Assembly (NCBI GenBank): GCA_913057795.1
Contig: CAJXOD010000009.1
Coordinates: 1-46,056 of the forward strand
Direction of reading: 5' to 3'
DNA: 46,056 bases
Source of the DNA: an uncultured Aquiluna sp.
GTDB lineage: Bacteria > Actinomycetota > Actinomycetes > Actinomycetales > Microbacteriaceae
In this document: positions 25,139 to 34,333 of the stretch, piece after piece
How positions within the stretch are numbered: the stretch's first letter is position 1
Layout of the letters: each line of letters begins with the position of its first letter
The notes under the pieces: model-generated
The model's input: only the letters and a program-made list of their open reading frames with translations
Told to the model about the DNA's origin: nothing
Database searches by the model: none
Program-made: the position numbers and the translations under genes

Positions 25139-26575
25139 TTAGTCGGTCTGAATCTCGGATTTATCGCCGGACCAGAGGGTGTGGAAGGCGCCTGGCATAT
25201 CCACTCGCTTATAAGTGTGAGCTCCAAAGAAGTCACGCTGACCCTGCACCAGTGCTGCCGGTAAGCGCTCGGCACGCAATCCATCAAAATAGCTCAGCGA
25301 AGAAGCAAAGGCTGGAATCGGAATGCCGGCCAGTGAAGCTTTGGATACAACCTGACGCCACGCTCCAGCAGCATCTTCGATTGCCTTTATGAAGTAGCCG
25401 TCAAACAGCAACGAAAGTAGCTTCGAGTCTTGCTTGTAGGCATCAGAGATGCGGTTTAGGAACTGAGCTCGGATTATGCAGCCTCCGCGCCAGATCTTTG
25501 CGACCTCTCCCAGATTTATGTCCCAGTTATTCTCGAGCGCCCCGGCTCGAATGGCGTCGAAGCCTTGGGCGTAGGCCACAATCTTGGAGGCGTAAAGCGC
25601 TTGTCTGACATCTTCAATAAATGCGCCTTGGTCGGCAATTTCCCAGATGGTGTCGCCAGCTGAGTATTCCGGCGCTCCAGCGCGCTGAGCTGCTTGCGAG
25701 GAAAGCGAACGAGCGAAAACTGCCTCGGCAATACCCGATACCGGGGTGCCTAGATCGAGTGCATTCTGAACAGTCCAAACGCCGGTGCCCTTAGAGCCCG
25801 CGGCATCCAGAATCACATCGACCAGCGGCTCACCAGTCTTCTGATCGACCTGGGCTAGCACTTCGGCGGTGATTTCAATCAAGTAGCTCTCAAGTTCCCC
25901 GGCATTCCATTCGGTTAGAACCCTTGAAATCTCAATGGGGTTTAGACCGCCGGCTTTACGAAGGATGTCGTAGGCCTCGGCGATTAGCTGCATGTCGGCA
26001 TACTCGATGCCGTTGTGAATCATTTTCACAAAGTGTCCGGCTCCGTCGCTGCCAATGTGGGTAACGCATGCCTCATCTTCGGCAACGGCCGCGATTGATC
26101 TAAGAATGGGACCTAGGTGCTCATAGGCCTCTTTTGAGCCGCCGGGCATAATTGAGGGGCCTTTCAGGGCCCCCTCTTCGCCACCCGAGATTCCGGCGCC
26201 AACAAAGTGAATATTTTTGGCCGAAACTTCTTTTTCTCGTCGAATAGTGTCCGTGTAAAGGGCGTTCCCACCGTCCACGATAATGTCATCTTTTTCGAAG
26301 CGCTCGCTGAGGGCTGTAATTACAGCGTCGGTGGCGAAGCCTGCCTGCACCATGATTATCGCGATGCGGGGCTTGGCCAGGGAGGCTACGAACTCATCGA
26401 TTGAATCACTGGCGACGAAGTTTGCCTCCGGGTGGTTAGCCACAAGATCATTAGTCTTCTCAACCGAGCGGTTATAAATGGCGACCTTGTTGCCGGACCT
26501 GGAAGCCAAGTTTCGGGCGAGGTTTGAACCCATTACTGCCAGACCAACCACGCCGATGTTTGCAGCTGCACTCAT
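25139..26575 (-). CDS. gnd: 6-phosphogluconate dehydrogenase (decarboxylating)
   Basis: 478 aa, long dimeric form. The Rossmann motif is GVVGLAVMGSNLARN; IIMVQAG, GAGISGGEEGALKGPSIMPGG and GHFVKMIHNGIEYADMQ (catalytic Lys, substrate Asn) follow. ILDAAGSKGTGVWTVQNALDLG and the C-terminal Arg/His tail AHTYKRVDMPGAFHTLWSG complete the active site of the dimer. It makes ribulose 5-phosphate, CO2 and NADPH in the oxidative pentose phosphate pathway. Confidence 0.96.
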   Translation of the reverse strand: MSAAANIGVVGLAVMGSNLARNLASRSGNKVAIYNRSVEKTNDLVANHPEANFVASDSIDEFVASLAKPRIAIIMVQAGFATDAVITALSERFEKDDIIVDGGNALYTDTIRREKEVSAKNIHFVGAGISGGEEGALKGPSIMPGGSKEAYEHLGPILRSIAAVAEDEACVTHIGSDGAGHFVKMIHNGIEYADMQLIAEAYDILRKAGGLNPIEISRVLTEWNAGELESYLIEITAEVLAQVDQKTGEPLVDVILDAAGSKGTGVWTVQNALDLGTPVSGIAEAVFARSLSSQAAQRAGAPEYSAGDTIWEIADQGAFIEDVRQALYASKIVAYAQGFDAIRAGALENNWDINLGEVAKIWRGGCIIRAQFLNRISDAYKQDSKLLSLLFDGYFIKAIEDAAGAWRQVVSKASLAGIPIPAFASSLSYFDGLRAERLPAALVQGQRDFFGAHTYKRVDMPGAFHTLWSGDKSEIQTD

Positions 26576-26676
26576 GCTTAGATTTCCTGGTTCTCTATAT
26601 CTAGCTGACTAGATGCGATGCGAGGGCTTCGTTGGCCTGCGGAATTTTCCTTTAGATTAGCGCAAGGTGCAAATCT

Positions 26677-27780
26677 TTAGGGTTTTAGGGTCTCGCTGAT
26701 GATCCCAACAAAGCGCTCAACATCAGCCTCGGTAGTATCAAAAGCACACATCCAGCGCACTTCGTTTGTCTTCAGGTCCCAGTCGTAAAAGTGAACCTGC
26801 TCACGAATCTTTGCGATTGCTTCTGCGGGAAGGCAGGCAAATACCGCGTTGGCATCAGTGGGGTTGGTAAACCTGAGGCCTTCTATTGCACCGCTTTCCA
26901 TCTTGGCTTCGAGCAGGTGACGCAAGTGACTGGCCATCTTGTTGGCGTGAGCCGCGGAGCGCATCCCTAGACCGTTTTCCAAAAGCGCCAATAACTGAGC
27001 CGAAGCAAAGCGCATTTTGGACATAAGTTGCATTGAGAGCTTTCTTAGGAAAATCAAACCATCTACTGCCTCGGGGTTTATCACCACAACCGCCTCGGCG
27101 GCAATCACGCCGTTTTTAGTGCCGCCAAAGCTCACGACGTCGACACCGGTATCGGTAATCATCTCCTTGAACGTGACGCCGAGCGCCGCGGCGGCATTCC
27201 AGATTCTGGCGCCATCCAAGTGAAGAAGCAGTTTGTTTTCGTGGCAGTAGTCGGCTATCGCTTTTATTTCGGCAACAGAGTAGACGGTCCCGACCTCGGT
27301 GCTCTGGGTGATAGATACCACCAACGGCTGTGCTCGATGCTCAAAGCCAATGTCGTAAACCTGAGTGGCGATTGACTCCGGGGTTAGCTTGCCGTGCACG
27401 TGCTGAACATTGAATAGCTTCAAGCCACTGACGCGCTCTGGCGCACCGCCTTCGTCGGTTTCAATGTGGGCAAGGTTTGAGCAAATCACTGCGCCCCAGC
27501 GCGGCATCATTGCGGTTAGCGCGAGTACGTTCGCGCCGGTTCCGTTGAATACTACGAACGTTTCGGCTTGCTGGCCAAACTCATCTCGCATCTTTTGCCG
27601 AAGGGCTTGGGTGTAGTCGTCATATCCGTAAGCACTCTGATGTCCATCATTGGCGCTGGCAATTGCGGTAAGCACTTCCGGGTGAACTCCGGCGTAGTTA
27701 TCGCTTGCGAAACTGCGAAGTGTTTGATCGTGAGTTACCAATGAAGCTCCCAAAATTGTTTGTACTTGATTGAACCACAT
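26677..27780 (-). CDS. ltaE: Low-specificity L-threonine aldolase (PLP enzyme)
   Basis: 367 aa, beta-eliminating lyase/threonine aldolase family. It splits L-threonine and L-allo-threonine to glycine and acetaldehyde. Seen: FASDNYAGVHPEVLTAI, the GYDDYTQAL substrate loop, FVVFNGTGANVLAL, HIETDEGGAPE, LLLHLDGARIWNAAAALG and SFGGTKNG with the PLP Lys. Start choice: ATG 27780 has no ribosome-binding site; an in-frame TTG at 27741 has GGGAG at 5-base spacing and would give a more usual 354 aa, so the true start may be 27741. Confidence 0.88.
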   Translation of the reverse strand: MWFNQVQTILGASLVTHDQTLRSFASDNYAGVHPEVLTAIASANDGHQSAYGYDDYTQALRQKMRDEFGQQAETFVVFNGTGANVLALTAMMPRWGAVICSNLAHIETDEGGAPERVSGLKLFNVQHVHGKLTPESIATQVYDIGFEHRAQPLVVSITQSTEVGTVYSVAEIKAIADYCHENKLLLHLDGARIWNAAAALGVTFKEMITDTGVDVVSFGGTKNGVIAAEAVVVINPEAVDGLIFLRKLSMQLMSKMRFASAQLLALLENGLGMRSAAHANKMASHLRHLLEAKMESGAIEGLRFTNPTDANAVFACLPAEAIAKIREQVHFYDWDLKTNEVRWMCAFDTTEADVERFVGIISETLKP

Positions 27781-27820
27781 TTTGTTTATTCACAGTTAGA
27801 TCAGGTCACCTTGTCGAGGC

Positions 27821-27826
27821 TATCCT
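27821..27826 (+). promoter_or_regulatory. Putative -10 of leaderless pta
   Basis: TATCCT is followed by TGAGCC (6 bases) and the pta ATG at 27833. There is no Shine-Dalgarno sequence and no clear -35. Confidence 0.45.
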
Positions 27827-27832
27827 TGAGCC

Positions 27833-29944
27833 ATGGCCCGAAGTATATATCTTGCCTCAGTTGAAGGGCACACAGCCAAATCTGTCGTTGCGCTTGGAGT
27901 TTTGGAAGCGCTAAAGACAAAGCACAAAACTATTGGTGTTTTTCGAGCCGTGGTGCCATCCAGAGACAGTAAAGATCGCGTTCTAGAGCTTTTGCTATCG
28001 AACCTTCCGAACAAGCTTGATTATCAGGCTTGCATCGGTGTGGGCTACCCGGAGCTTCACGAGTCATCAGATCGGGCGCTCGAGGTAATTTCACAGCGCT
28101 ACCAAAAGCTTGCCGCTCAGTGCGACGCCGTTCTGGTCATCGGGTCTGACTACACCGATGAGGCTGCACCCGCCGAACTCTCCTTCAACGCCCGGGTCGC
28201 TGCAAACATTGGTGCGCCATTACTAATGGTCTTCAGCGGTCGAGAACTGGATGGATCCGACACTCACCTAGGGCAGGCGCCTCCAAGAACCCCAAAGAAA
28301 TTAGCCCGGATTGCCGAGGTGGCACTTCGGGAGATAAGGGGCTATCACGCAACGCTTCTGGGCATTGTGGTGAACCGTGCCGAAACCGAAGACATGGCGA
28401 AGATTGAATCAGCTGTCATGGCCTCCACAAAGACCAAAAACGTCTTTGTGGTTCCAGAAGATCCCTATCTAATGGCGCCCACACTGGGCGAAATCCAAAC
28501 CGCAATTGGGGGAAAGCTCGTACTGGGCTCCGAAGATCGGCTGGATTCGGCGGCTCTAGATGTTGTAGTGGCCTCGATGTCGGTACCAAACGTGTTGACT
28601 CAGTTGATGCCGGGTGCAGTAGTTGCGGCCCCGAGCGACAGAACAGACGTGTTACTAGCACTCCTAATGGCGGATAGCTCGGAGACTTTCCCCAAGCTCG
28701 CTGGCGTAGTGATAAACGGCGGCTTCGAGATGCCAGAACCAATAACAAGACTGATCAATGGCTTGAAATCCACTTTGCCGGTGATTGCGGTTCCTACCGG
28801 AAGCTTTGACAGCATGATGGGCATAATCCAAACTCGTGGAAACGTGTCCCTCAAGGACACTGAGAAAACAGCCAGGGCCCTGAAACTTATTACTAAGCAC
28901 TTACCAAAGGCGGCGCTCGCAAAACTAGTGGCGGACTGTGTCATCAAGGTTGTGACTCCGCTGATGTTTGAGCAGCAGTTGGTGCTGAGGGCGTCACAGA
29001 ATCTTCGGACCATAGTTTTGCCGGAGGGTTTCGATGACCGCATTCTTCGGGCCGCCGCCGAGGTGCTGGAACGAAAAGCGGCCAAGCTGATAATCCTTGG
29101 CTCTAAAGAGGACATCAAAAACCGCGCAGAGCAGATGAAGCTGAATCTTTCAGCCGCAAAAATCATTGATATAGAAACTTCGCCTGAGAAAAAGCGTTTT
29201 GCGGAAAGTTATGCAAAGTTGCGCCAGCACAAAGGTGTTACCAGTCAACAGGCGCTTGAAACCATGAGCGATCTTTCGTATTTTGGAACGATGCTGGTTC
29301 ACGAGGGGCTCGCAGATGGCATGGTCTCCGGTGCTGCTCACACCACTGCCCAAACAATCACGCCGGCCTTCGAGATCATCAAAACAACCCCCGGGGTAAT
29401 GGCTGTTTCCAGCGTCTTTTTGATGGCACTGGAAGACCGGGTTGTTGTTTATGGCGATTGCGCAGTCATTCCAGAACCAACCGTTGAGCAGCTTGCGGAC
29501 ATTGCAATTTCATCGTCGGAGACTGCGAGACAGTTTGGAATCGAACCCCAGGTTGCGATGCTCTCTTATTCAACCGGCGAGTCTGGTGCTGGAGCCGAAG
29601 TTGATCGAGTGAGGCAGGCAACCAAGTTAGCTAAAAAGCTTGCTCCCAAGTTGCCGATAGAAGGCCCCATTCAGTTTGACGCAGCCGTTGATGCAGCGGT
29701 AGCGCTCGCTAAGCTTCCAGGTTCTTCGGTCGCCGGCCGTGCCACAGTATTTGTTTTCCCAGACCTAAACACTGGCAACAACACCTACAAAGCTGTTCAG
29801 CGAACCTCCGGTGCTCTAGCCATTGGTCCGGTTCTGCAGGGCCTGAGAAAGCCAGTGAATGATTTGTCTAGGGGCGCGACCGTAAAGGACATCGTCAACA
29901 CCATTGCGATCACCGCAATCCAGGCTCAAGGTAACAACCAATGA
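27833..29944 (+). CDS. pta: Phosphate acetyltransferase (long, two-domain form)
   Basis: 703 aa. The N-terminal DRTGG/BioD-like domain (about 1-370; SVEGHTAKSVVALGVLEAL resembles a P-loop region) is regulatory. The C-terminal PTA_PTB catalytic domain (about 380-695) shows VLPEGFDDRILRAA, LADGMVSGAAHTTAQTITPAFEII, SYSTGESGAG and VFVFPDLNTGNNTYKAVQRTS. It converts acetyl-CoA and phosphate to acetyl phosphate. Start ATG 27833, apparently leaderless. ackA overlaps by 4 bases (ATGA), so the pair is translationally coupled. Confidence 0.96.
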   Translation: MARSIYLASVEGHTAKSVVALGVLEALKTKHKTIGVFRAVVPSRDSKDRVLELLLSNLPNKLDYQACIGVGYPELHESSDRALEVISQRYQKLAAQCDAVLVIGSDYTDEAAPAELSFNARVAANIGAPLLMVFSGRELDGSDTHLGQAPPRTPKKLARIAEVALREIRGYHATLLGIVVNRAETEDMAKIESAVMASTKTKNVFVVPEDPYLMAPTLGEIQTAIGGKLVLGSEDRLDSAALDVVVASMSVPNVLTQLMPGAVVAAPSDRTDVLLALLMADSSETFPKLAGVVINGGFEMPEPITRLINGLKSTLPVIAVPTGSFDSMMGIIQTRGNVSLKDTEKTARALKLITKHLPKAALAKLVADCVIKVVTPLMFEQQLVLRASQNLRTIVLPEGFDDRILRAAAEVLERKAAKLIILGSKEDIKNRAEQMKLNLSAAKIIDIETSPEKKRFAESYAKLRQHKGVTSQQALETMSDLSYFGTMLVHEGLADGMVSGAAHTTAQTITPAFEIIKTTPGVMAVSSVFLMALEDRVVVYGDCAVIPEPTVEQLADIAISSSETARQFGIEPQVAMLSYSTGESGAGAEVDRVRQATKLAKKLAPKLPIEGPIQFDAAVDAAVALAKLPGSSVAGRATVFVFPDLNTGNNTYKAVQRTSGALAIGPVLQGLRKPVNDLSRGATVKDIVNTIAITAIQAQGNNQ

Positions 29945-31047
29945 TGCCCATCCTGGTTGTGAACTCGGGTTCAAGCTCGGTGAAGTATCAGGTTCAAGAT
30001 GTCCATTCTGGCGAATCCTTGCTAGAGGGTCTTATCGAACGAGTTACGGATCACGATGAGGCTTTCAAGAAAATGCTTGCGGAGATAGCCGACTCCAAAA
30101 TCGAACTAAGCGCTGTTGGTCACCGGGTCGTTCACGGCGGAGCAAAGTTTTCGAGCCCCACGGTCATCAGTGAAGAAGTCTTGGCCGAGATTGAAGCCTT
30201 GGTTCCACTTGCCCCACTCCACAATCCTGGTAACTTGGCTGGGATTCGTGCCGCCAGAGCCGCTTTTCCGGGGCTTTTGCAGGTGGCGGTATTTGACACG
30301 GCTTTTCACCAGACCATGCCCGCCAGCTCCTATCGCTATGCGATTGATCAAAAGCTGGAAAAACAGTTCGGGGTCAGAAAATATGGCTTTCACGGGACTT
30401 CTTATGCTTTCGTTGCAAACCAAAGTGCCAAGTTCCTGGGCATCAAACAGCAGGACCTCAATGCGGTTATTTTGCACCTTGGCAACGGCGCGTCTGCTTG
30501 TGCCGTGAAGTCTGGTATCTCCTTCAATACTTCAATGGGCATGACGCCGCTTCAAGGTCTCGTTATGGGGACTAGGTCTGGAGACATTGACCCCGGCATT
30601 ATTTTCTATTTAGCCAATGAAGCCGGGCTGTCAAATGCCGAAATCGACAAAATGCTAAATGCCGAATCCGGTCTCAAAGGCCTAACCGGCATCAGTGATA
30701 TGAGGGACATTAGTGCTCTGGCAGCGGCTAAAGATCCTCTGGCCCAGGAAGCTTTAGAAATTTACACCCAGCGAGTCAGGCACTATCTCGGGGCTTATTT
30801 TGCAGAGCTCGGACAGCTGGATGCGATTGTTTTCACTGCGGGCGTCGGTGAGAATTCAGCGGAAATTCGAAGCATGGTTTGCGCAAACCTCAATGCACTC
30901 GGCATTGAAATAGACGAAGATCTGAATCAGGCCAAGGCAAAAAATAATCGTGATATTTCCCTATTAGGTTCAAGAATTAGAGTGTTAGTGATTCCCACTA
31001 ACGAAGAGCTAGAAATAGCGAATCAAACCGCAGCACTTCTTAAATAA
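29941..31047 (+). CDS. ackA: Acetate kinase
   Basis: 368 aa, slightly shorter than the usual 390-400. Signatures: VVNSGSSSVKYQV at the N-terminus, GHRVVHGG, VFDTAFHQTMP, GFHGTSYAFV, LHLGNGASACAV, MGMTPLQGLVMGTRSGDIDP, and FTAGVGENSAEIR. It makes ATP and acetate from acetyl phosphate. Start ATG 29941 overlaps the pta stop; a second ATG follows at 29944. Pta-AckA together permit overflow acetate formation or acetate uptake. Confidence 0.96.
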   Translation: MMPILVVNSGSSSVKYQVQDVHSGESLLEGLIERVTDHDEAFKKMLAEIADSKIELSAVGHRVVHGGAKFSSPTVISEEVLAEIEALVPLAPLHNPGNLAGIRAARAAFPGLLQVAVFDTAFHQTMPASSYRYAIDQKLEKQFGVRKYGFHGTSYAFVANQSAKFLGIKQQDLNAVILHLGNGASACAVKSGISFNTSMGMTPLQGLVMGTRSGDIDPGIIFYLANEAGLSNAEIDKMLNAESGLKGLTGISDMRDISALAAAKDPLAQEALEIYTQRVRHYLGAYFAELGQLDAIVFTAGVGENSAEIRSMVCANLNALGIEIDEDLNQAKAKNNRDISLLGSRIRVLVIPTNEELEIANQTAALLK

Positions 31048-31060
31048 GGCAGGGCATGAC

Positions 31061-31894
31061 ATGAGCGCACCGACCCCGTGGGTAATAGAAGCACCGGTTG
31101 CTGGCTATCACTGGAAGGCCAAGAATCCAAGGGCGCAGCTCTTATTGCAGCACGGCCTCGGCGAGTACTCCAAACGCTATGTGACTCAGTACTCGCAATT
31201 GATACCCAAGCTTGTCGCGAGCGGCTTTGATGTTTATGCAATTGACCTTAAGGGTCACGGCAACACCGCCGGTATTCGCGGACTAGTTGATGTTGTGGCC
31301 GCAGTTGACGACCATCTGGTCGCACGAGCTGCAATGCCAAAGAAGCTGCCAACTTTTTTGCTTGGTCACTCACTCGGTGGGCTGGTAACTGCTGGCAGTA
31401 TCGTTCGGGATCAAGCCAACATTGAGGCTGCCATAATTTCAAGCTCTGCAATGCAGGCACCCTCAAGCGCAGGCCTGAGAGCTCTTACCAAGGTGCTAGC
31501 CAGGATTGCTCCGGAAGCACCGGTGCCAGTTCCAAGACCAGGCATCGAGGCCTTTACTAGAGACAAAGAACTTTTAGAAGTAATCGCGAACGATCCCGAA
31601 ATGTTTTTGGGTAAAGCAAGAAACCTAGTTGGCAGAACCACACTTTTGCTTTCCGATGAGGTTTGGTCGAAGGCGAGCGTCTGGAATGTCCCAACATTGT
31701 TTATCCACGGCGACAAAGACACATCAACAGAAGTTGAAAACTCCGTGAAGCTTCACGCGGCCATTTCCTCCAAAGACAAAACACTGAAGGTTTATCCTGG
31801 CGGCTACCACGAGCTACTAAACGACAACAGCAGCCAAGAGGTGCTCTCTGACCTGTTTGCCTGGCTGGATAAGCGCAGCTCAGTCTCGAAATAA
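31061..31894 (+). CDS. Alpha/beta hydrolase, monoacylglycerol-lipase-like
   Basis: 277 aa. HGLGEYSKRY forms the oxyanion-side HGxGE motif, the nucleophile elbow is GHSLGG (Ser104), the acidic residue lies in HGDKD (218-220) and the catalytic His is H250 in YPGGYHE. This is the Hydrolase_4/monoglyceride lipase (lysophospholipase) pattern. There is no signal peptide, so it acts in the cytosol or at the membrane. It begins 13 bases after ackA and may be in the same transcript. The real substrate is unknown. Confidence 0.87.
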   Translation: MSAPTPWVIEAPVAGYHWKAKNPRAQLLLQHGLGEYSKRYVTQYSQLIPKLVASGFDVYAIDLKGHGNTAGIRGLVDVVAAVDDHLVARAAMPKKLPTFLLGHSLGGLVTAGSIVRDQANIEAAIISSSAMQAPSSAGLRALTKVLARIAPEAPVPVPRPGIEAFTRDKELLEVIANDPEMFLGKARNLVGRTTLLLSDEVWSKASVWNVPTLFIHGDKDTSTEVENSVKLHAAISSKDKTLKVYPGGYHELLNDNSSQEVLSDLFAWLDKRSSVSK

Positions 31895-31927
31895 TTCGCA
31901 ACAAACGGCAACTAATAGGTTATGCAC

Positions 31928-31956
31928 TTGACATGGCAATGATCTCAATACATACT
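31928..31956 (+). promoter_or_regulatory. Promoter of the Cys/Met-rich small ORF and winged-helix gene
   Basis: A consensus -35 TTGACA (31928-31933), a 17-base spacer and CATACT (31951-31956) are seen. The predicted start point is within 0-2 bases of the ATG at 31965, so the mRNA would be leaderless. This is the best -35/-10 pair that I see in the window. Confidence 0.7.
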
Positions 31957-31964
31957 TCTCAACA

Positions 31965-32054
31965 ATGAGTACTCGATCAGCATTGAACGCGCAGCCAAGC
32001 TGCGCAATGTTCTGCTGCTCGATGGCAATGTGCATGGGCTCGTGCCTTCGCTAA
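31965..32054 (+). CDS. Leaderless 29-aa Cys/Met-rich small ORF (possible leader peptide)
   Basis: ATG 31965 to TAA 32054. The peptide starts MSTRSALNAQPSC and its second half, AMFCCSMAMCMGSCLR, is packed with Cys (5 in total) and Met (5 including the start). The promoter directly upstream implies a leaderless message starting at this ATG. Leaderless Cys-rich upstream ORFs are known in mycobacteria as Cys-responsive attenuators, and Cys-containing putative leader peptides are common in actinobacteria; that parallel is inference. The region also holds hairpins at 31989-32005, 32050-32071 and 32098-32112. The next gene (ATG 32152) encodes a winged-helix regulator. Confidence 0.55.
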   Translation: MSTRSALNAQPSCAMFCCSMAMCMGSCLR

Positions 32055-32112
32055 TTAGCGCCCCAATTAGCTCTTAGGCACCAGCACCCCGACAAACGCA
32101 CGTGATTCGTGC
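31989..32112 (+). other. Structured leader RNA with three hairpins
   Basis: GCGCAGC-CAA-GCTGCGC (31989-32005) is a perfect 7-base-pair hairpin that can be extended by GAAC/GTTC. GCTAATT-N8-AATTAGC (32050-32071) covers the stop codon of the small ORF. GCACG-TGATT-CGTGC is at 32098-32112. None has a U-run, so control would act through translation or Rho rather than intrinsic termination. Confidence 0.5.
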
Positions 32113-32151
32113 ACTAATCGATCGCAAACTTGCCAACTAAGGACTCCTAGA

Positions 32152-32751
32152 ATGCCCGCTATCCAAACCAAATCAATAAATGTCGCAAAAGGTTTCGCCC
32201 TCTACGTGGGCATTTCGGAACAAGACGCTCAAGAGGCCGGCCTCACGCTGGCCCAGATTGCTCAGGCCCTGAAGCAAACACTCGCCACTCTTGTGCCAAC
32301 AAAAGCAACTGAGACTTATGCCGCCGTTGCCCTGGCTCCGGAGGGCTCGACTGGTAGAAATCTAGACATCACCAGGCTTGCCCTGAGGGAGCCTCGAGCA
32401 ACCAGTACTCCAGCAAATACTGAGGCTGACGAGAAGACCGCGGCCAAGGGGCTCGTGGTCGATTTGACCAGAAAACGACTCTTCGTAGACGGAGCCAATG
32501 CGCAGCTGACCTGCAAAGAATTTGAACTCTTTGCGTTTTTGATCGAGAACACCGGTGAGACCGTGAGCCGAAAGCAAATTGCGGATATCTCCGATCGCTG
32601 CGGCGAATCGACTCCAAATGCTAGGACCATCGATGTTCACGTCCGCAGGCTGCGGGCCAAAATCGCGGGCTACGAAGACGTAATTCGAACCTCGCGGGGA
32701 GTCGGTTACCGCTTTGACAAACATCCAGATGTCCTAGTTCAGCAGTTCTAG
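32152..32751 (+). CDS. Winged-helix transcriptional regulator (OmpR/PhoB-type DNA-binding domain)
   Basis: 199 aa. The N-terminal 80 residues (start to LALREPR) form an unassigned domain that is not a phosphate receiver. The C-terminal part (about 95-195) is a Trans_reg_C winged helix: KRLFVDGANAQLTCKEFELFAFLIENTGETVSRKQIA, the recognition helix region NARTIDVHVRRLRAKI, and the wing IRTSRGVGYRFD. This lone-effector form seems widespread in Microbacteriaceae, with unknown targets. AAGGACT is upstream. The 5' region carries a leaderless Cys/Met-rich ORF and hairpins, so expression may respond to amino-acid or redox state (inference). Confidence 0.85.
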   Translation: MPAIQTKSINVAKGFALYVGISEQDAQEAGLTLAQIAQALKQTLATLVPTKATETYAAVALAPEGSTGRNLDITRLALREPRATSTPANTEADEKTAAKGLVVDLTRKRLFVDGANAQLTCKEFELFAFLIENTGETVSRKQIADISDRCGESTPNARTIDVHVRRLRAKIAGYEDVIRTSRGVGYRFDKHPDVLVQQF

Positions 32752-32783
32752 GTCGGGTCAGGCGATCAAATAAGTTATGGCAC

Positions 32784-33689
32784 CTATCTTTTGATGACGA
32801 CCATTGAGGCGCCGAACACAACCAGCACCACGCCCAGGTAGGTTAGAAGGCCGAAGCTGGAAGCTGTTATCGGTGCTATTAGGTCAAGAACCAGTGACGC
32901 TATTACTTGCCCTAAAAGTAAGGAAAGCCCCAGCGCCAAGACTCCAATTTGTCTGACTACCGTCACCTGAATAAATATAAATATGCCACCTACTAACCCA
33001 CCCAAATAAAGAACTGGGTTTGTTGGCAAACCGTTTGAAAGATCTGGCACACCCTGGAACGCGAGCACGACAACGGCGATAAGTGCAGTACCGGTAACGA
33101 AATTCAGAAGGGTCGAGATCAAAACCGAGTCGGTCTTGGTTGCCAGTCTTCCATTAATTGCCTGCTGGAAACCCGAACCAAAGCCCGCAAGAAAAGGCAA
33201 CACTATAAGTCCACTGACGGCTTGGACGCCGAGGCCAGAGGAAAGAACTAGCCCGATAATCGCGATTCCAGCACCGGCTAGTCGCGCCATGGATAGCTTC
33301 CGTTTTGCCAATCCCAGCATTCCAAAAGAATCCACCATTAGCGCGGCTGCTGCTTGGCCCGAAACGATAGCGAGCGTGAAAAGAGTCACTCCTATTTCTG
33401 GGGCAACTAAACCCTGCGTCATGACAAAGAACCCACCGAAGAAGCCACCCAAGGTCATCCAAATCGGTAGCTGACGGCCAAGCGCCTTAGTGGAAACCAG
33501 AAGCTTGATGCGCTCGCTTCGGCTTACGAAAAAAGGCAGGGCCACCAGCGCTGTTCCGATTCCAAAGGAAAGCAGCGCTGCAAACAGTCCATCCTGAAGA
33601 GCAATCGCAAGCTCACCATTCACTCGAGACTGAACCGCGATCAGCGCTCCGGCGATCACGCTGAGGGAAATTGCGAGGGGTCTTGGCAT
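32784..33689 (-). CDS. DMT-family transporter, DUF606/YdcZ type
   Basis: 301 aa from ATG 33689 (MPRPLAISLSVIAGALIAVQSRVNGEL), the family start; an upstream in-frame ATG at 33767 would add 26 unlikely residues. There are about ten membrane segments in two tandem DUF606 repeats: the first with VQSRVNGELA, the second with FGSGFQQAINGRLA, showing internal duplication. Many bacteria encode the two repeats as separate proteins; here they are fused. The substrate is unknown. No good ribosome-binding site is seen. Confidence 0.82.
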   Translation of the reverse strand: MPRPLAISLSVIAGALIAVQSRVNGELAIALQDGLFAALLSFGIGTALVALPFFVSRSERIKLLVSTKALGRQLPIWMTLGGFFGGFFVMTQGLVAPEIGVTLFTLAIVSGQAAAALMVDSFGMLGLAKRKLSMARLAGAGIAIIGLVLSSGLGVQAVSGLIVLPFLAGFGSGFQQAINGRLATKTDSVLISTLLNFVTGTALIAVVVLAFQGVPDLSNGLPTNPVLYLGGLVGGIFIFIQVTVVRQIGVLALGLSLLLGQVIASLVLDLIAPITASSFGLLTYLGVVLVVFGASMVVIKR

Positions 33690-33847
33690 TGTTAGCTGCA
33701 CTGTTATCAGGGCCTTAGGTTCATTGATTCGAAAAATCCTGCAATTGCCAGTGGATCGTTGTGGCAATCGAATTATAGAACTGCTTTAGTGGCCATGCCA
33801 TCGGTAGCGGGCCAACTAACTAAATGCTCGGCTAATCTTGGCTAACT

Positions 33848-34333
33848 ATGACAAAACAATCTGAAGCTTTTTCCCCAAAGAACCTGTTTTCCTATTTCGC
33901 ACTTGGTGAAGCGATCACCTGGGGTTTGCTGATTGCAGGGTTGCTGGCAAGGGAGTTATTGCAGGCTCCGGGTATGGTCATCACGGTTGCTGGTGCTACC
34001 CACGGGTTTATGTTTTTGAGCTATGCGACAACGGCGGCGCTGGTCGGGATAAACAACCGCTGGAGTCTGGCTCAAACCTCCATTGGTGTCATTCTGGCAG
34101 TGGTGCCATTCGCGACAATACCGTTTGAAAAGTGGCTACTCAAGCGCAAGATGCTCGACGGTTTGTGGCGCAGGCAAGCGACAAAAAATCCTAGGGACAA
34201 GACTAGTTCGGATCGACTATTTCGCTGGTTTATCAACCGCCCGCGCACTTTGATCCTTGTAATAATCGCGTTCGTCGGAACGTTATTTTCAGTTTTGCTT
34301 GCCCTCGGTCCACCGGATCAATGGGGCAACTAG
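33848..34333 (+). CDS. DUF3817 membrane protein
   Basis: 161 aa with three or four membrane segments (about 18-38, 42-62, 75-95, 130-152). LFSYFALGEAITWGLLIAGLLAR and the HGFMFLSYATTAAL stretch are the DUF3817 hallmarks. Function is unknown. No Shine-Dalgarno; TAATCT lies 9 bases before the ATG, consistent with a very short leader. Confidence 0.8.
   Translation: MTKQSEAFSPKNLFSYFALGEAITWGLLIAGLLARELLQAPGMVITVAGATHGFMFLSYATTAALVGINNRWSLAQTSIGVILAVVPFATIPFEKWLLKRKMLDGLWRRQATKNPRDKTSSDRLFRWFINRPRTLILVIIAFVGTLFSVLLALGPPDQWGN

Noticed and set aside
30106..30508. Two long frames overlapping ackA
   Set aside because: They lie wholly within the conserved ackA coding frame; composition is that of shadow frames.
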